64,000 nt of DNA from Nocardioides kongjuensis (GCF_013409625.1 NZ_JACCBF010000001.1:1987001-2051000), one strand, 5' to 3'. Shown: positions 1-9,847, numbered from the stretch's first letter. Program-made: numbers and translations. The notes: a model not told the origin generated them from the sequence alone.

Positions 1-945
1 CGACTTCACGACCTCGACGGTCATCGTCCCCATCTGGTCGACGGTGTAGACGACGCCCCCGGTGGTGGGGTGCGAGCGCGGGACGACGCCGAGGAAGCCG
101 ACCGTCTCGTCGACCTTCTCGCCCGCCTTGAGCGGGGGCTTCACGACGGTCCGGGTGTGGAAGGTGAGCTCCTTGCCGTCGCGCTCGACGACCACCTCGG
201 CCTGCCCCGTGCCGTTGGCCTTGACCAGCTTCTGGACCTGGGCCCAGTCGGTGACCTCGGTGCCGTTGAAGGAGACGAACCGGTCGCCGGCCTCGATCCC
301 GGCGGCGTGGGCCGGGGTGGGGTTCTGGGCGAGCTCCTCGGGGGTGCACACCCGGCCCGACTCCTCGGCCGGCAGCACGCAGGCGTTGACCTCGTCGATG
401 GTGGTCTCGATGGTGGGGTCGCCCGGGTTGCCGTAGGTCGCGAAGACGCCTGCGAAGAGGAGGAAGGCGATCACGATGTTCACCGTCGGGCCGCCGGCCA
501 TGACGATGACCTTCTTCCACCACGCGAACTTGTAGAAGAGGCGGTCGGCGTCCTCGGGGCGGATCGTCTCCCACTCCGCGGCACGCGCATCCGAGATCAG
601 CTGGGTGAACATCCCGGTGTTGGACTTGCGGACCCGGACCACCTGCCCGATGACACGGCCGTCGGCGTCGACCTCGTCGGTCAGCTCGTCGGCCAGTGCG
701 ACCGCGTCCGGCGGCAGCATCCCGACGATCTTCACGTAGCCGCCGAGCGGGATCGCCTTGACGCCGTACTCGGTCTCGCCGACCTGCTTGCTCCACACGG
801 TCGGCCCGAAGCCGATGAAGTACTGGGTGACCTTCCCGCCGAACTTCTTCGCCGGGATCATGTGGCCGAGCTCGTGGAGCCCGATCGACGCCAGGATCGC
901 CGTCGCGAAGACGACGACGCCGAGCAGGTAGAGCAGAGCGGTCAT
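1..945 (-). CDS. M50 site-2 protease (RseP/Rip1-like), 3' part cut by window edge
   Basis: Membrane metalloprotease of the RseP/Rip1 family, which cleaves anti-sigma factors and other substrates within the membrane. The start codon ATG (945) opens a hydrophobic helix carrying the zinc motif HELGH near residue 24. After a short soluble part there is a second membrane segment (about residues 150-170, [16 protein letters not shown]) and then a PDZ-like domain (residues about 190-270). About 315 codons are visible; relatives have 400-450, so the C-terminal LDG-type zinc ligand and last helices lie beyond position 1. ATG overlaps the stop codon of dxr by 4 bases (ATGA), so the two are translationally coupled. 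In M. tuberculosis dxr, rip1 and ispG also lie in this order, so ispG may follow outside the window. Confidence 0.93.
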   Translation of the reverse strand, partial: MTALLYLLGVVVFATAILASIGLHELGHMIPAKKFGGKVTQYFIGFGPTVWSKQVGETEYGVKAIPLGGYVKIVGMLPPDAVALADELTDEVDADGRVIGQVVRVRKSNTGMFTQLISDARAAEWETIRPEDADRLFYKFAWWKKVIVMAGGPTVNIVIAFLLFAGVFATYGNPGDPTIETTIDEVNACVLPAEESGRVCTPEELAQNPTPAHAAGIEAGDRFVSFNGTEVTDWAQVQKLVKANGTGQAEVVVERDGKELTFHTRTVVKPPLKAGEKVDETVGFLGVVPRSHPTTGGVVYTVDQMGTMTVEVVKS

Positions 946-2042
946 GTGCGGGATGCGGTCCTGTCGATGAGCTGGGTGGCGGCCTCTCGGGCCCACGCGT
1001 CGGCGCCGAGCACGTCGTCGAGGGAGAGCTGCCCCTTCGAGGGTACGTCGTGGGCGGCTAGCGCGCTCGCGACCACGTCGACGATCCCGGTGAAGCCCAG
1101 GCGTCCGGCGCGGAAGGCCTCGACCGCGACCTCGTTCGCGGCGTTGTAGACGGCCGGCGCGGTGCCGCCCTTCTCCCCGGCCTCGCGGGCCAGCGCCACG
1201 GCCGGGAACGCCTCGTCGTCGAGGGGGAGGAACTGCCAGGTCTCGGCCTTCGTCCAGTCCACGGCGGGAGCGGCGTCGGGGACCCGGTCCGGCCAGGCCA
1301 GGCCGAGCGCGATCGGGATCAGCATGGTCGGCGGGCTCGCCTGGACCAGGGTGGAGCCGTCGACGAACTCGACCATGGAGTGCACGACGCTCGTCGGGTG
1401 CACGACGACGTCGATGCGGTCGAACGGGATGCCGAACAGCAGGTGCGCCTCGATCACCTCGAGACCCTTGTTGACCAGGGTGGCCGAGTTGATCGTGATC
1501 ACCGGGCCCATGTCCCAGGTGGGGTGGTTGCCCGCCTGCTCGGGCGTGACGTCGGCGAGCTCCGCACGGGTGCGGCCACGGAAGGGGCCGCCGCTCGCGG
1601 TCAGCACCAGTCGCCGCACCTCGTCGGGGGTGCCGCTGCGCAGGCACTGCGCGAGCGCGCTGTGCTCGGAGTCGACCGGCACGATCTGGCCGGGCCTCGC
1701 CTTGTCGAGCACGAGTGGGCCGCCCATGACCAGGGACTCCTTGTTGGCCAGCGCCAGCGTGGTCCCGGCCTCGAGCGTCGCCAGCGTCGGGAGCAGGCCC
1801 ACGGCACCGGTGATCCCGTTCAGCACGACGTCGCAGTCCTGCTGTGCCGCCTCGACACTCGCCTGCTCGCCGAGCCCGTGGAACCGGGGCGCGAACTCCG
1901 CCACCTGGTGCGCGAACAGGTCCGGGTTGCCGCCCCCGGCGGTCAGCCCCACCACCCGGAACCGGTCGGGGTTGGCCCGCACCAGGTCGAGCGCCTGGGT
2001 GCCGATCGAACCGGTCGAGCCGAGGATGACGACGTCCTTCAC
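942..2042 (-). CDS. dxr: 1-deoxy-D-xylulose 5-phosphate reductoisomerase
   Basis: Second enzyme of the non-mevalonate (MEP) isoprenoid pathway; converts DXP to 2-C-methyl-D-erythritol 4-phosphate using NADPH and a divalent metal. The protein (366 aa) begins with the NADPH-binding signature [11 protein letters not shown] and contains the NKESLV motif and the metal-site stretch VDSEHSA, followed by the TASGGPF loop. Length is normal for the family. I chose GTG at 2042 because it puts the Rossmann motif at the N-terminus and has GAGG eight bases upstream; the open frame extends much further upstream but has no recognisable protein there. It is followed by the site-2 protease with an ATGA overlap. 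Confidence 0.96.
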   Translation of the reverse strand: MKDVVILGSTGSIGTQALDLVRANPDRFRVVGLTAGGGNPDLFAHQVAEFAPRFHGLGEQASVEAAQQDCDVVLNGITGAVGLLPTLATLEAGTTLALANKESLVMGGPLVLDKARPGQIVPVDSEHSALAQCLRSGTPDEVRRLVLTASGGPFRGRTRAELADVTPEQAGNHPTWDMGPVITINSATLVNKGLEVIEAHLLFGIPFDRIDVVVHPTSVVHSMVEFVDGSTLVQASPPTMLIPIALGLAWPDRVPDAAPAVDWTKAETWQFLPLDDEAFPAVALAREAGEKGGTAPAVYNAANEVAVEAFRAGRLGFTGIVDVVASALAAHDVPSKGQLSLDDVLGADAWAREAATQLIDRTASRT

Positions 2043-2144
2043 CCGGTCATCCTCGCAGCACCGGTGCGGCCGGCCGGCCGGGGCTCGACCCGCGAGGTTC
2101 CTCACGTGTCCAGAAACGCCCGAAATGCCCGGATGGAGCGGGAT

Positions 2145-2150
2145 CACCCT
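2145..2150 (+). promoter_or_regulatory. Possible -10 box of a leaderless mRNA
   Basis: CACCCT lies 7 bases before the GTG of the polysaccharide deacetylase gene, so transcription would start at or next to the start codon. No clear -35 is visible. It fits the same spacing seen for several other genes in the window but is weaker (CA rather than TA). Confidence 0.35.
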
Positions 2151-2157
2151 CCACACT

Positions 2158-3255
2158 GTGCCCGTGCGCCGTCCCGCTCCCGCCCTCGCCCGCTGCCTCG
2201 TGGCCGTCCTGGTCACCCTGCTGAGCGTGACGATCGCGTCCCCGGCGCCGGCGATGACGGACCTCCCCGCGGCACACCGCAAGGGTGGTTGCAAGGGCAA
2301 GGTGGCGCTCACCTTCGACGACGGTCCGGCCCGCGGCACGACGCACCGGCTGGTCCAGGTGCTGCGCCGCAACGACGTGCCGGCGACCTTCTTCATGGTC
2401 GGCCAGCGGGTCGCCGCGAACCCGTCCGCGGCGCTCGAGGTCGAGCGCGCCGGCTTCCTGACGGCCAACCACAGCTGGGCCCACCGCGACATGAGCCGGC
2501 AGTCCTACCGCGACGTGCGCCGCTCGCTCCGGGCGACACGGAACGCGATGTGGGACGCCGGGCTGCACCCGACCGGCCTGATGCGCCCGCCGTACGGCGC
2601 CCTGGCCAATCCCGCGCGCCGGGCGATCCGCGACTCCGGCTACGTCCCCGTGCTGTGGACCGACGACTCCCTCGACTGGAAGTGGGGCGGCTCCCCGCAG
2701 ATCGCGCAGCGGATCCTCGCGGGGCTGCGCCCGGGCCGCAACATCGTGCTCCAGCACGACGGCGTCAACCGCTCACCGCTCTCGGTCGCCGCCGTGGAGC
2801 GGGTGATCCGGGTCGCCAAGCGCCGCGGCTACTGCTTCACCGCGCTCGACGAGAAGGGCCGTCCCGGGTTCCCGACGCCCCTGGTCACCGCGCTCGCCAA
2901 GGACGTGGTCGAGGGCACCGACGCGGTCGTCACCCTCGAGCTCGCGCAACCGGCCGGGCGCGACACCGCGGTGGTCGTCGAGGCCGCCTCCGGTACGGCG
3001 ACCGTCGGCACCGACCTGCCCGCCTTCCGCGCCCGCGTGAAGGTCCCGGCCGGCACGGTGCGGGTCACCGTGCGGATCCCGGTCTCGACCGACGCCGTCA
3101 TCGAGCCGGCCGAGACCTTCTCGGTCGCGCTGCGCGATCCCGAGGGCCTGCGGGTCACTCAGCCGTCGACGGTCACGGTGATCGACACCGCCAGTGCCCC
3201 GCGCATCGACCTGCCGGGCCCGCCGTTCCTGCCGCTGGGGCCGAAGTTCAGCTGA
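2158..3255 (+). CDS. Secreted polysaccharide deacetylase (NodB) with C-terminal Calx-beta domain
   Basis: Likely removes acetyl groups from a cell-wall or extracellular polysaccharide. A basic N-terminus plus hydrophobic run (residues 10-33, ending SPAPA) forms a signal peptide. The NodB domain has its catalytic motifs: TFDDGP (D54, D55), HSWAH zinc histidines (H105, H109), RPPYG, the DDSLDW segment and LQHDG. After residue about 250 comes a Calx-beta-like domain ([11 protein letters not shown], a GTATVGTD turn, [12 protein letters not shown]), usually found in extracellular proteins that bind calcium or other surfaces. Start GTG 2158 or GTG 2164; the first is preferred because a -10-like box lies 7 bases before it. 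It is divergent from dxr; the 115 bases between hold only promoters. The true substrate is unknown. Confidence 0.85.
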   Translation: MPVRRPAPALARCLVAVLVTLLSVTIASPAPAMTDLPAAHRKGGCKGKVALTFDDGPARGTTHRLVQVLRRNDVPATFFMVGQRVAANPSAALEVERAGFLTANHSWAHRDMSRQSYRDVRRSLRATRNAMWDAGLHPTGLMRPPYGALANPARRAIRDSGYVPVLWTDDSLDWKWGGSPQIAQRILAGLRPGRNIVLQHDGVNRSPLSVAAVERVIRVAKRRGYCFTALDEKGRPGFPTPLVTALAKDVVEGTDAVVTLELAQPAGRDTAVVVEAASGTATVGTDLPAFRARVKVPAGTVRVTVRIPVSTDAVIEPAETFSVALRDPEGLRVTQPSTVTVIDTASAPRIDLPGPPFLPLGPKFS

Positions 3256-4234
3256 CCGTCAGCTCCGCTGCCGCCGTGTGGGGGTCGACCTCGCCGGCGA
3301 CCACGGCAGCGGCGAGCTCGTCGAGCCGGTCGCCCGACCCGACACTCCCCCAGCGCTTGCGCAGCGCCGTGAGGGCGAGGGTCTCGATCTCGTCGCGAGC
3401 GCGACGGACGCGGCGGCGCTCGAGCTCGCCGCTCGCGGCCAACCAGGCGGCGTGCTCGTCGATCGCGTCGACGACGTCGGCGACGCCGTCGCCGGTCGAG
3501 GCGGTCGTCTTCAGGACGGGTGGGCTCCAGGCACCCTCGCGGCGCTCGGCCAGGCCGAGCATCGAGCGCAGGTCCCGGCGCACCTTGTCGGCACCGTCGC
3601 GGTCGGACTTGTTGACGACGTAGAGGTCGCCGATCTCCAGGATGCCGGCCTTCGCGGCCTGGATCCCGTCGCCCATGCCGGGCGCGAGCAGCACGATCGT
3701 GGTGTCTGCCTGGCCGGCGACCTCGACCTCGCTCTGGCCGACACCGACGGTCTCGACGAGGACGACGTCGAAGCCGGCCCCGTCGAGCACGCGCAGCGCC
3801 TGCGGGGTGGTCCACGCCAGCCCGCCGAGGTGGCCGCGGGCGGCCATCGAGCGGATGAAGACGCCGGGGTCCAGGACGTGGTCGCCCATCCGGATCCGGT
3901 CACCGAGGAGGGCTCCGCCGGAGAACGGCGACGACGGGTCGACCGCCAGGACGGCGACCCGGCGGCCACGGCGGCGCAGCTCGCCGATGAGCGCGTTGGT
4001 CGAGGTCGACTTGCCGACGCCCGGGGAGCCGGTGAGCCCGATGACGTGGGCGTGCCCGGCGTACGGCGCCAATGCCCGCATCAACTCGGGCAGCAGCGCC
4101 GACTCGTCCTCGACGAGCGACACCAGCCGCCCGACCGAGCGCGGGTCGCCCTCGCGGGCCCGCTCGACCAGCGCAGGAACGGCCGCCGCGGTGATCCCGC
4201 GACGGCCGCCCTGGATGTTGCTCGCCTCAGGCAA
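3248..4234 (-). CDS. meaB: MeaB/ArgK-type GTPase, chaperone of B12-dependent acyl-CoA mutase
   Basis: G3E-family GTPase that guards adenosylcobalamin loading and reactivation of methylmalonyl-CoA-type mutases. Visible motifs are Walker A GSPGVGKST, the AVDPSS stretch, the switch ETVGVGQSE, and the base-specificity motif NKSD. About 328 aa from a TTG start at 4234; the start is uncertain because the frame stays open into the thiolase gene, CTG codons occur upstream and the ribosome site is weak. It lies 10 bases after the thiolase stop codon on the same strand, so the two are probably co-transcribed. A mutase client (ethylmalonyl-CoA mutase type) is encoded at 19780-21819 and the epimerase at 5575, which supports the role. 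Its stop overlaps the end of the convergent deacetylase gene by 8 bases. Confidence 0.9.
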   Translation of the reverse strand: MPEASNIQGGRRGITAAAVPALVERAREGDPRSVGRLVSLVEDESALLPELMRALAPYAGHAHVIGLTGSPGVGKSTSTNALIGELRRRGRRVAVLAVDPSSPFSGGALLGDRIRMGDHVLDPGVFIRSMAARGHLGGLAWTTPQALRVLDGAGFDVVLVETVGVGQSEVEVAGQADTTIVLLAPGMGDGIQAAKAGILEIGDLYVVNKSDRDGADKVRRDLRSMLGLAERREGAWSPPVLKTTASTGDGVADVVDAIDEHAAWLAASGELERRRVRRARDEIETLALTALRKRWGSVGSGDRLDELAAAVVAGEVDPHTAAAELTVS

Positions 4235-4244
4235 AGCGGTCCGC

Positions 4245-5444
4245 TCAGGCAGAGGGGACCCGGAGGACCAGCGCGTCGCCCTGGCCGCCACCGCCGCACA
4301 GGGCGGCGGCGCCGAGGCCACCACCGCGGCGCTTGAGCTCGAGCGCGAGGTGCAGCGTGATCCGCGCACCGGAGGCACCCAGCGGGTGGCCGATGGCGAT
4401 GGCGCCACCGTTGACGTTGACCTTGTCCTCGTCGATGCCGAGGGCGCGGGCCGACTCGATGCCGACGGCGGCGAAGGCCTCGTTGAACTCGACCAGGTCG
4501 AGGTCCGCGGCGGTCAGGCCGGCCTTGTCGAGGGCCTTCTTGGTGGCGTTGGCCGGCTGGAGCTGCAGGGTCGAGTCCGGACCGGCGACCTGGCCGTGGC
4601 TGACGATCTCGGCGAGGATCGGCAGACCGAGCTCCTCGGCCTTCTTCTTGCTGGTCACCACGACCGCGGCGGCACCGTCGGAGATCTGCGAGGACGAGGC
4701 AGCGGTGATGGTGCCGTCCTTGGCGAACGCCGGACGCAGGGCCGCGAGCGACTCGACGGTGGTGTCGCCGCGGACGCCCTCGTCCTTGCTCACGACGACC
4801 GGGTCGCCCTTGCGCTGCGGGATGGTGACCGGGACGATCTCGTCGTCGAAGATGCCGTTCTTCTGGGCGGCGGCGGCGAGCTGGTGCGAGCGGGCCGCGA
4901 CGGCGTCCTGCTCCTCGCGGGTCAACGGGGTCTCACGGCAGGCGTTGGTCGCCTCGGTCAGGTTGCCCATGCCCTGCTGGGTGGCCTGGTCGAAGAGCGC
5001 GTCGTAGGCAAGCGAGTCGACCAGCGTCGTGTCGCCGTACTTGAAGCCCTCACGGGACTTCGGGAGCAGGTGCGGGGCCTGGGTCATCGACTCGGTGCCG
5101 CCGGCGACCACGATCTCGGCCTCGCCGGCGCGGATCAGCTGGTCGGCCTGGGCGATCGCGTTGATGCCCGACAGGCACACCTTGTTGATGGTGATCGAGG
5201 GGACCTGCGGCGGCAGGCCGGCGGCGAGACCCGCGGTGCGGGCGGGGTTCTGACCGGCACCGGCCTGCAGGACCTGGCCCACGATCAGGTAGTCGACCTG
5301 GTCGCCGGAGACACCGGCCTTCTCCAGCGCGCCCTTGATCGCGACACCGGCGAGGTCCGCGGCCGACAGGGTCTTGAGGGCGCCGAGGTGGCGACCGATC
5401 GGCGTACGGGCGCCGGCGACGATGACGCTGGGGTTGTCGGACAT
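4245..5444 (-). CDS. Acetyl-CoA C-acetyltransferase (thiolase)
   Basis: Condenses two acetyl-CoA to acetoacetyl-CoA or performs the reverse cleavage. The 399-aa protein has the complete thiolase signature: nucleophile C90 in INKVCLSG, the GGTESM loop, the NEAFA motif, the [16 protein letters not shown] histidine motif and the second catalytic cysteine in CGGGGQGDA near the C-terminus. Length is typical for biosynthetic thiolases. ATG at 5444 follows a good ribosome site (GGAGG in reverse). It heads a thiolase-meaB unit. A TACT-CGTG-GGTA element 42 bases upstream matches the palindrome found before three other acyl-CoA genes here. It corresponds by position to fadA4 in M. tuberculosis. Confidence 0.95.
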   Translation of the reverse strand: MSDNPSVIVAGARTPIGRHLGALKTLSAADLAGVAIKGALEKAGVSGDQVDYLIVGQVLQAGAGQNPARTAGLAAGLPPQVPSITINKVCLSGINAIAQADQLIRAGEAEIVVAGGTESMTQAPHLLPKSREGFKYGDTTLVDSLAYDALFDQATQQGMGNLTEATNACRETPLTREEQDAVAARSHQLAAAAQKNGIFDDEIVPVTIPQRKGDPVVVSKDEGVRGDTTVESLAALRPAFAKDGTITAASSSQISDGAAAVVVTSKKKAEELGLPILAEIVSHGQVAGPDSTLQLQPANATKKALDKAGLTAADLDLVEFNEAFAAVGIESARALGIDEDKVNVNGGAIAIGHPLGASGARITLHLALELKRRGGGLGAAALCGGGGQGDALVLRVPSA

Positions 5445-5484
5445 GTTTCCTCCGTGCAGACGTGTGGTCGGAACTCATTCGAGC

Positions 5485-5498
5485 GTACTCGTGGGTAG
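5485..5498. promoter_or_regulatory. TACC-N4-GGTA-type palindrome before thiolase/epimerase
   Basis: The core TACT-CGTG-GGTA (5486-5497) is a one-mismatch version of the palindrome found before ccrA, the 3-hydroxyacyl-CoA dehydrogenase and the ethylmalonyl-CoA mutase. It lies between the divergent thiolase (start 5444) and epimerase (start 5575), 42 bases from the former. Probably an operator for a TetR-like regulator of acyl-CoA metabolism (inference). Confidence 0.45.
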
Positions 5499-5574
5499 CC
5501 GACGGGGGCGAGGGGTCCATCGTGCGGTCGGTGAGGGACTCGTCACACCCCCGAAAGAGAGGGGCGACGGCACA

Positions 5575-6033
5575 ATGACGCGCATGAGCATCACTGAAGG
5601 CGTCCCCACCCACCTGTTCACCGCGATCGACCACGTCGGCATCGCGGTCCCCGACCTCGACGAGGCGATCGCGTTCTACCGCGACAACTTCGGCATGCAC
5701 GTCGCACACGAGGAGACCAACGAGGAGCAGGGCGTGCGCGAGGCGATGGTCGCCGTCGGCGACACCGACTCCAAGATCCAGCTGCTCGCCCCGCTCAACG
5801 CGGAGTCCACGATCGCGAAGTTCATCGACCGCAGCGGCCCGGGCCTCCAGCAGCTCGCCTACCGGGTCACCGACCTCGACCAGGTCTCCGCGATCCTGCG
5901 CGAGCGCGGCCTGCGCCTGCTCTACCCCGAGGCCCGGCGCGGCACGGCGAACAGCCGGATCAACTTCGTGCACCCCAAGGACGCCGGCGGCGTCCTGGTC
6001 GAGCTCGTCGAGCCCGCGGCCGACGCTCACTGA
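5575..6033 (+). CDS. mce: Methylmalonyl-CoA (ethylmalonyl-CoA) epimerase
   Basis: VOC-fold epimerase that interconverts (2S)- and (2R)-methylmalonyl-CoA so that the B12 mutase can use it. The 152-aa protein has the paired beta-alpha-beta-beta-beta modules: FTAIDHVGIAVPDLDEAI at the N-terminus, KIQLLAP in the middle, and INFVHPKDAGGVLVELVEP at the C-terminus. Expected metal ligands His (DHVG), Gln (KIQLL) and Glu (ELVEP) are present, but the position where the Propionibacterium enzyme has His reads GPGLQQLAYRV, i.e. Gln. Start ATG 5575; ATG 5584 is an alternative; an AGAGGGG ribosome site lies upstream. Divergent from the thiolase with 130 bases between. Corresponds to Rv1322A by context. Confidence 0.9.
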   Translation: MTRMSITEGVPTHLFTAIDHVGIAVPDLDEAIAFYRDNFGMHVAHEETNEEQGVREAMVAVGDTDSKIQLLAPLNAESTIAKFIDRSGPGLQQLAYRVTDLDQVSAILRERGLRLLYPEARRGTANSRINFVHPKDAGGVLVELVEPAADAH

Positions 6034-6044
6034 GCCCGGTCGTC

Positions 6045-6896
6045 TCAGGCCCAGCGGAACCGGAGCTCCTCGCCCGGACGCAGCTGGGCCAGCCGGTCGG
6101 TGTCGGCATCGACGACCACACCGACCACCGGATAGCCACCCGTCACCGGGTGGTCCGGACCGAACACCACCGGCCCGCCGCCCGGCGGGACCTGGATCGC
6201 GCCGCGCAGCGCACCCTCGCTCGGGAGCTCGCCCCTCCCCGGTGACGCCGTGAACGGGTGCCCCTCGAGCCGCAGGCCGACCCGGTCGCTCGCCGCACCC
6301 ACGCGCCAGACCTGCTCGACGAGCCGGTCGGCGTCGGCGACCCAGTCCGCGCGCGGGCCGGGGACGACGCGGAGGACCGGGCGTTCGTCGTACACCTTCG
6401 CGGGGACGGCGTCGACCAGCATCTCCCCCGTCCCGTCGGGCCCGATGCGCAGGCGGTCGCCGGCGCGCACCGGCGCGGGGCCGAGCCCGGCGAGGGTGTC
6501 GCGGGACCGGGAGCCCAGCAGGGACGGAGCATCGAGCCCGCCGCGGACCGCGAGGTAGCTGCGCAGCCCGGTCGCGGGGAGTCCCAGCCGCAGCCGTTGT
6601 CCCGGTCGCAGCGCCAGCACGGCTCCCGTCGGCTCCGCACGGCCCTCGATCACCAGTGGGGCCGGCGCACCGGTCACGCACACCCACGCCACGCCGGTGG
6701 CCTCGACCTCGAGCCCGCCGAGGGTGACCTCGAGGACCGCGGCGCCCGGAGCGTTGCCGAGCATCCGGTTGGCGAGCGCGTACGACGACCGGTCGGCCGC
6801 GCCGCTCACCCCCACCCCGATCGCCGCGTGCCCGGGCCGCCCGGCGTCCTGCACCAGGCAGGGGCCGCCGACGGCGTGCACGAGCAGGCCGCTCAT
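6045..6896 (-). CDS. pxpC: 5-oxoprolinase subunit C (biotin-dependent carboxyltransferase family)
   Basis: Part of the PxpABC complex, which hydrolyses 5-oxo-L-proline (pyroglutamate), a damage product of glutamine and glutamate, with ATP. The 283-aa protein has the KipA/AHS2 features: VQDAGRPGHAAIGVGVSGAADR at the N-terminus, YLAVRGG in the middle, and GPDHPVTGGYPVVGVV close to the C-terminus. Start ATG 6896 overlaps the pxpB stop codon (ATGA). The three genes are arranged A-B-C on the minus strand with two 4-base overlaps, so they form one tightly coupled operon. Confidence 0.93.
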   Translation of the reverse strand: MSGLLVHAVGGPCLVQDAGRPGHAAIGVGVSGAADRSSYALANRMLGNAPGAAVLEVTLGGLEVEATGVAWVCVTGAPAPLVIEGRAEPTGAVLALRPGQRLRLGLPATGLRSYLAVRGGLDAPSLLGSRSRDTLAGLGPAPVRAGDRLRIGPDGTGEMLVDAVPAKVYDERPVLRVVPGPRADWVADADRLVEQVWRVGAASDRVGLRLEGHPFTASPGRGELPSEGALRGAIQVPPGGGPVVFGPDHPVTGGYPVVGVVVDADTDRLAQLRPGEELRFRWA

Positions 6897-7528
6897 CGGA
6901 CCTCCTCGAACACCACGGTCGCGCCGGCGCTCAGCAGTGCGGGCCGGTCGCGGTCGAGGTCCCACAAGGACAGGTCGGTGCGCCCGATCAGCTGCCACCC
7001 GCCGGGCGAGGCACGTGGGTAGACCCCGCTGAACTCCCCCGCCAGGCCGACCGATCCCGCCGGGACGCTGGTCCGCGGCTCGTCACGCCGCGGCACGCGC
7101 AGGCGCGGGTCGCCGCCGACGAGGTAGGCGAAGCCCGGCGCGAAACCCCCGAAGGCCACCCGCCACGGCGTACCCGTGTGGGCCGCCACCACCTCCCGCT
7201 CGTCCATCCCGGTCAGCGCGGCGACCTCCGCCAGGTCCGGGCCGTCGTAGGTCACGGGGATCCGGGTCGGGTCCTCGCGACGTACCTGACGAACGGGCTG
7301 CGCGATCGCCTCGGCGACAGCCCGTTCGTCAGGTACGACGTCCACCAGGCGATCCACGCGCACCCCGGCCCGTGCCACGACCAGCACGGTCCGAGCCCCC
7401 GGGACGACGTCGGCGACGAGCTCGGAGACCAGCGGATGGGTACGGACCAGCTCTGCGACGGCGACCACGGCCGCGGTGTCGGCGAGCTCGACCAACAGCC
7501 CGCGGTCGCCGTACGGCAGCAGCCTCAT
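6893..7528 (-). CDS. pxpB: 5-oxoprolinase subunit B (KipI/AHS1 family)
   Basis: Partner of PxpC in ATP-dependent 5-oxoproline hydrolysis. The 211-aa protein opens with [13 protein letters not shown] and contains the cyclophilin-like signature [35 protein letters not shown] plus [15 protein letters not shown], all typical of the KipI family. Start ATG 7528 overlaps the pxpA stop (ATGA). The long upstream extension of the reading frame is only the antisense shadow of pxpA. Confidence 0.93.
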   Translation of the reverse strand: MRLLPYGDRGLLVELADTAAVVAVAELVRTHPLVSELVADVVPGARTVLVVARAGVRVDRLVDVVPDERAVAEAIAQPVRQVRREDPTRIPVTYDGPDLAEVAALTGMDEREVVAAHTGTPWRVAFGGFAPGFAYLVGGDPRLRVPRRDEPRTSVPAGSVGLAGEFSGVYPRASPGGWQLIGRTDLSLWDLDRDRPALLSAGATVVFEEVR

Positions 7529-8310
7529 GTGGTCGCGAAGGCGCCGACCGGCAGCCCCGCCTCCTCCAACGCCATGCGCACGGCCGAGGCCAGCGCCGGC
7601 GCCCCGGGCGAGTCGCCGTGGACGCAGAGCGAGCGGACGGCACCGGAGCGGGCCAGCTCGACGGCCTGGCCCGCGACCGCCACCGGGTCGGTCAGCACCG
7701 CGCCGGCCCGCGACCGCGGCACCAGTCCCCCGTCGGGCAGGTAGGCCCGGTCGGCGAAGCCCTCGCCGACCGGCTCCAGCCCGGCGTCGGCCACCGCCGA
7801 GAGGAACACCGAGCCGGCGAGGCCGAGGACCGGCAGCCCGCCGTACGCGACGACCGCGTCGACGACCGCCTGCGCCTGGTCCGGGTGTCGCGAGACCGCG
7901 TGGTAGAGCGCGCCGTGCGGCTTGACGTAGGCCACCCGGCCACCGGCAGCGCGGGCGATCCCGTCGAGGGCGCCGAGCTGGTAGAGCACGTCGGCAGCCA
8001 GCTCGTCGGCCGGTACGTCGACGAACCGGCGCCCGAAGCCGGCGAGGTCGCGGTAGCCGATCTGGGCACCGATCGAGACGCCCAGGGACACCGCGAGCGC
8101 ACACGTACGACGCAACGTGAGCGGGTCCCCTGCATGGAAGCCGCACGCCACGTTGGCGCTGGTGAGGTGCGGGAGCAGCGCGTCGTCGTCGCCCAGCTGC
8201 CAGCGCCCGAAGGACTCGCCGACGTCGGCGTTGAGGTCGATCACCCCGATCGTGCGGCCCGGCGTGGACGCAGAACCCGGATGCAACGTCATGGCCCTAT
8301 CGTGGCTCAT
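7525..8310 (-). CDS. pxpA: 5-oxoprolinase subunit A (LamB/YcsF family)
   Basis: First gene of the pxpABC operon; a TIM-barrel-like protein needed for 5-oxoprolinase activity. The 261-aa sequence has the family signatures [51 protein letters not shown] and [10 protein letters not shown]. Start ATG 8310; an internal ATG at 8292 is possible, as the LNADVGE motif starts only at residue 26. It is divergent from ccrA; the 184 bases between hold the palindrome at 8405-8420 and the two promoters. Confidence 0.93.
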   Translation of the reverse strand: MSHDRAMTLHPGSASTPGRTIGVIDLNADVGESFGRWQLGDDDALLPHLTSANVACGFHAGDPLTLRRTCALAVSLGVSIGAQIGYRDLAGFGRRFVDVPADELAADVLYQLGALDGIARAAGGRVAYVKPHGALYHAVSRHPDQAQAVVDAVVAYGGLPVLGLAGSVFLSAVADAGLEPVGEGFADRAYLPDGGLVPRSRAGAVLTDPVAVAGQAVELARSGAVRSLCVHGDSPGAPALASAVRMALEEAGLPVGAFATT

Positions 8311-8404
8311 CGATGCGCCGCCGAGCCAAGGACGGTGCAGCCGCCGCGGACCCCGTCTCGACCCGAGCTCGATGAGATGAGTGTCACGAACCCGTCACCG
8401 AGTG

Positions 8405-8420
8405 GTTACCGACGGGTATC
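8405..8420. promoter_or_regulatory. TACC-GACG-GGTA palindrome before ccrA
   Basis: GTTACC-GACG-GGTATC is a palindrome with perfect TACC/GGTA half-sites, 75 bases upstream of the ccrA start. The same arms occur upstream of the 3-hydroxyacyl-CoA dehydrogenase (16776-16789) and the ethylmalonyl-CoA mutase-type gene (21842-21855). Interpreted as an operator for a shared repressor. Confidence 0.5.
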
Positions 8421-8494
8421 TTCGCGGCGGCCGTATTGCCACCCAGCCCATCTGGGCCATCTGGCTCGCAACGAATCCCAGGGAGACGACGACC

Positions 8495-9832
8495 GTGCAG
8501 CACATCCTCGACGCCATCCAGGCGGAGGCCTCCGCGGAGGACTTCGCCAACCTCGAGCTTCCCCAGTCCTACCGGGCCGTGACGGTCCACAAGGACGAGG
8601 TCGACATGTTCGAGGGCCTCGACTCTCGCGACAAGGACCCCCGCAAGTCCCTCCACGTCGACGAGGTCGCCCTGCCCGAGCTGGGCCCGGGCGAGGCGTT
8701 CGTGGCGGTCATGGCCTCCGCGATCAACTACAACACCGTGTGGACCTCGATCTTCGAGCCGGTCTCGACCTTCGGCTTCCTCGAGCGCTACGGCCGCGAG
8801 TCCGACCTCGGCGCCCGGCACAACCTGCCGTACCACATCGTCGGATCCGACCTGGCCGGCGTCGTGCTGGCGGTCGGTCCGGGCGTGAACAAGTGGAAGC
8901 CCGGCGACCGCGTCGTCGCGCACTGCCTCTCGGTCGAGCTCGAGGCCCCCGACGGCCACAACGACACGATGATGGACCCCTCCCAGCGCATCTGGGGCTT
9001 CGAGACCAACTTCGGCGGCCTCGCCGACGTCGCGATGGTCAAGGCCAACCAGCTGATGCCGAAGCCCGAGCACCTCACCTGGGAGGAGGCCGCCTCCCCC
9101 GGCCTGGTCAACTGCACGGCGTACCGCCAGCTCGTCTCGGCCAACGGCGGCAACATGAAGCAGGGCGACAACGTCCTCATCTGGGGCGCGTCCGGCGGTC
9201 TCGGCGGGTTCGCCACCCAGTACGCCCTCAACGGCGGCGCGAACCCGATCTGCGTGGTCTCCAACGAGGAGAAGGCCCAGATCGTGCGCAACATGGGTGC
9301 CGAGATGGTCATCAACCGCTCCGAGCTCGCTCCGAAGTTCTGGAACGAGGACGGCACCAAGCAGAACCCGAAGGAGTGGCAGCGCTTCGGCAAGGCCATC
9401 CGCGAGCTCACCGGCGGCGAGGACATCGACATCGTCTTCGAGCACCCGGGCCGCGAGACCTTCGGCGCCTCCGTCTACGTCACCCGCAAGGGCGGCACCA
9501 TCACCACCTGCGCGTCGACCTCGGGCTACATGCACGAGTACGACAACCGCTACCTGTGGATGAACCTCAAGAAGATCATCTCGAGCCACTTCGCCAACTA
9601 CCGCGAGTCGTGGGAGGCCAACCGCCTCATCGCGCAGGGCAAGATCCACCCCACCCTGTCGCGCACCTACAAGCTCGAGGACACCGGCCAGGCCGCGCTC
9701 GACGTGCACCACAACAAGCACCAGGGCAAGGTCGGCGTGCTGTGCCTGTCCCCCGAGGAGGGTCTCGGCGTCAAGAACGAGGAGCTCCGCGAGAAGCACC
9801 TCGACAAGATCAACCTGTTCCGCGGGATCTGA
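8495..9832 (+). CDS. ccrA: Crotonyl-CoA carboxylase/reductase
   Basis: Reductive carboxylation of crotonyl-CoA with CO2 and NADPH to (2S)-ethylmalonyl-CoA; key step of the ethylmalonyl-CoA pathway and a source of polyketide extender units. The 445-aa medium-chain dehydrogenase fold has SAINYNTVW (Asn of the CO2 pocket), YHIVGSDLAGVV, SQRIWGFETNFGG, the nucleotide loop WGASGGLGGFATQ, FEHPGRETF and SSHFANYRESW (active-site His); these match the Rhodobacter and Streptomyces enzymes closely. GTG 8495 is chosen because GGGAG sits nine bases upstream; the frame is open further upstream with no conserved sequence. A strong hairpin (9848-9882) follows the gene. Confidence 0.95.
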   Translation: MQHILDAIQAEASAEDFANLELPQSYRAVTVHKDEVDMFEGLDSRDKDPRKSLHVDEVALPELGPGEAFVAVMASAINYNTVWTSIFEPVSTFGFLERYGRESDLGARHNLPYHIVGSDLAGVVLAVGPGVNKWKPGDRVVAHCLSVELEAPDGHNDTMMDPSQRIWGFETNFGGLADVAMVKANQLMPKPEHLTWEEAASPGLVNCTAYRQLVSANGGNMKQGDNVLIWGASGGLGGFATQYALNGGANPICVVSNEEKAQIVRNMGAEMVINRSELAPKFWNEDGTKQNPKEWQRFGKAIRELTGGEDIDIVFEHPGRETFGASVYVTRKGGTITTCASTSGYMHEYDNRYLWMNLKKIISSHFANYRESWEANRLIAQGKIHPTLSRTYKLEDTGQAALDVHHNKHQGKVGVLCLSPEEGLGVKNEELREKHLDKINLFRGI

Positions 9833-9847
9833 CCCCAGCGGTACGAG

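Noticed and set aside
1380..3623. 747-codon plus-strand frame over dxr and the deacetylase
   Set aside because: Arg/Pro-rich shadow sequence without domains; the overlapping deacetylase frame carries the NodB motifs.
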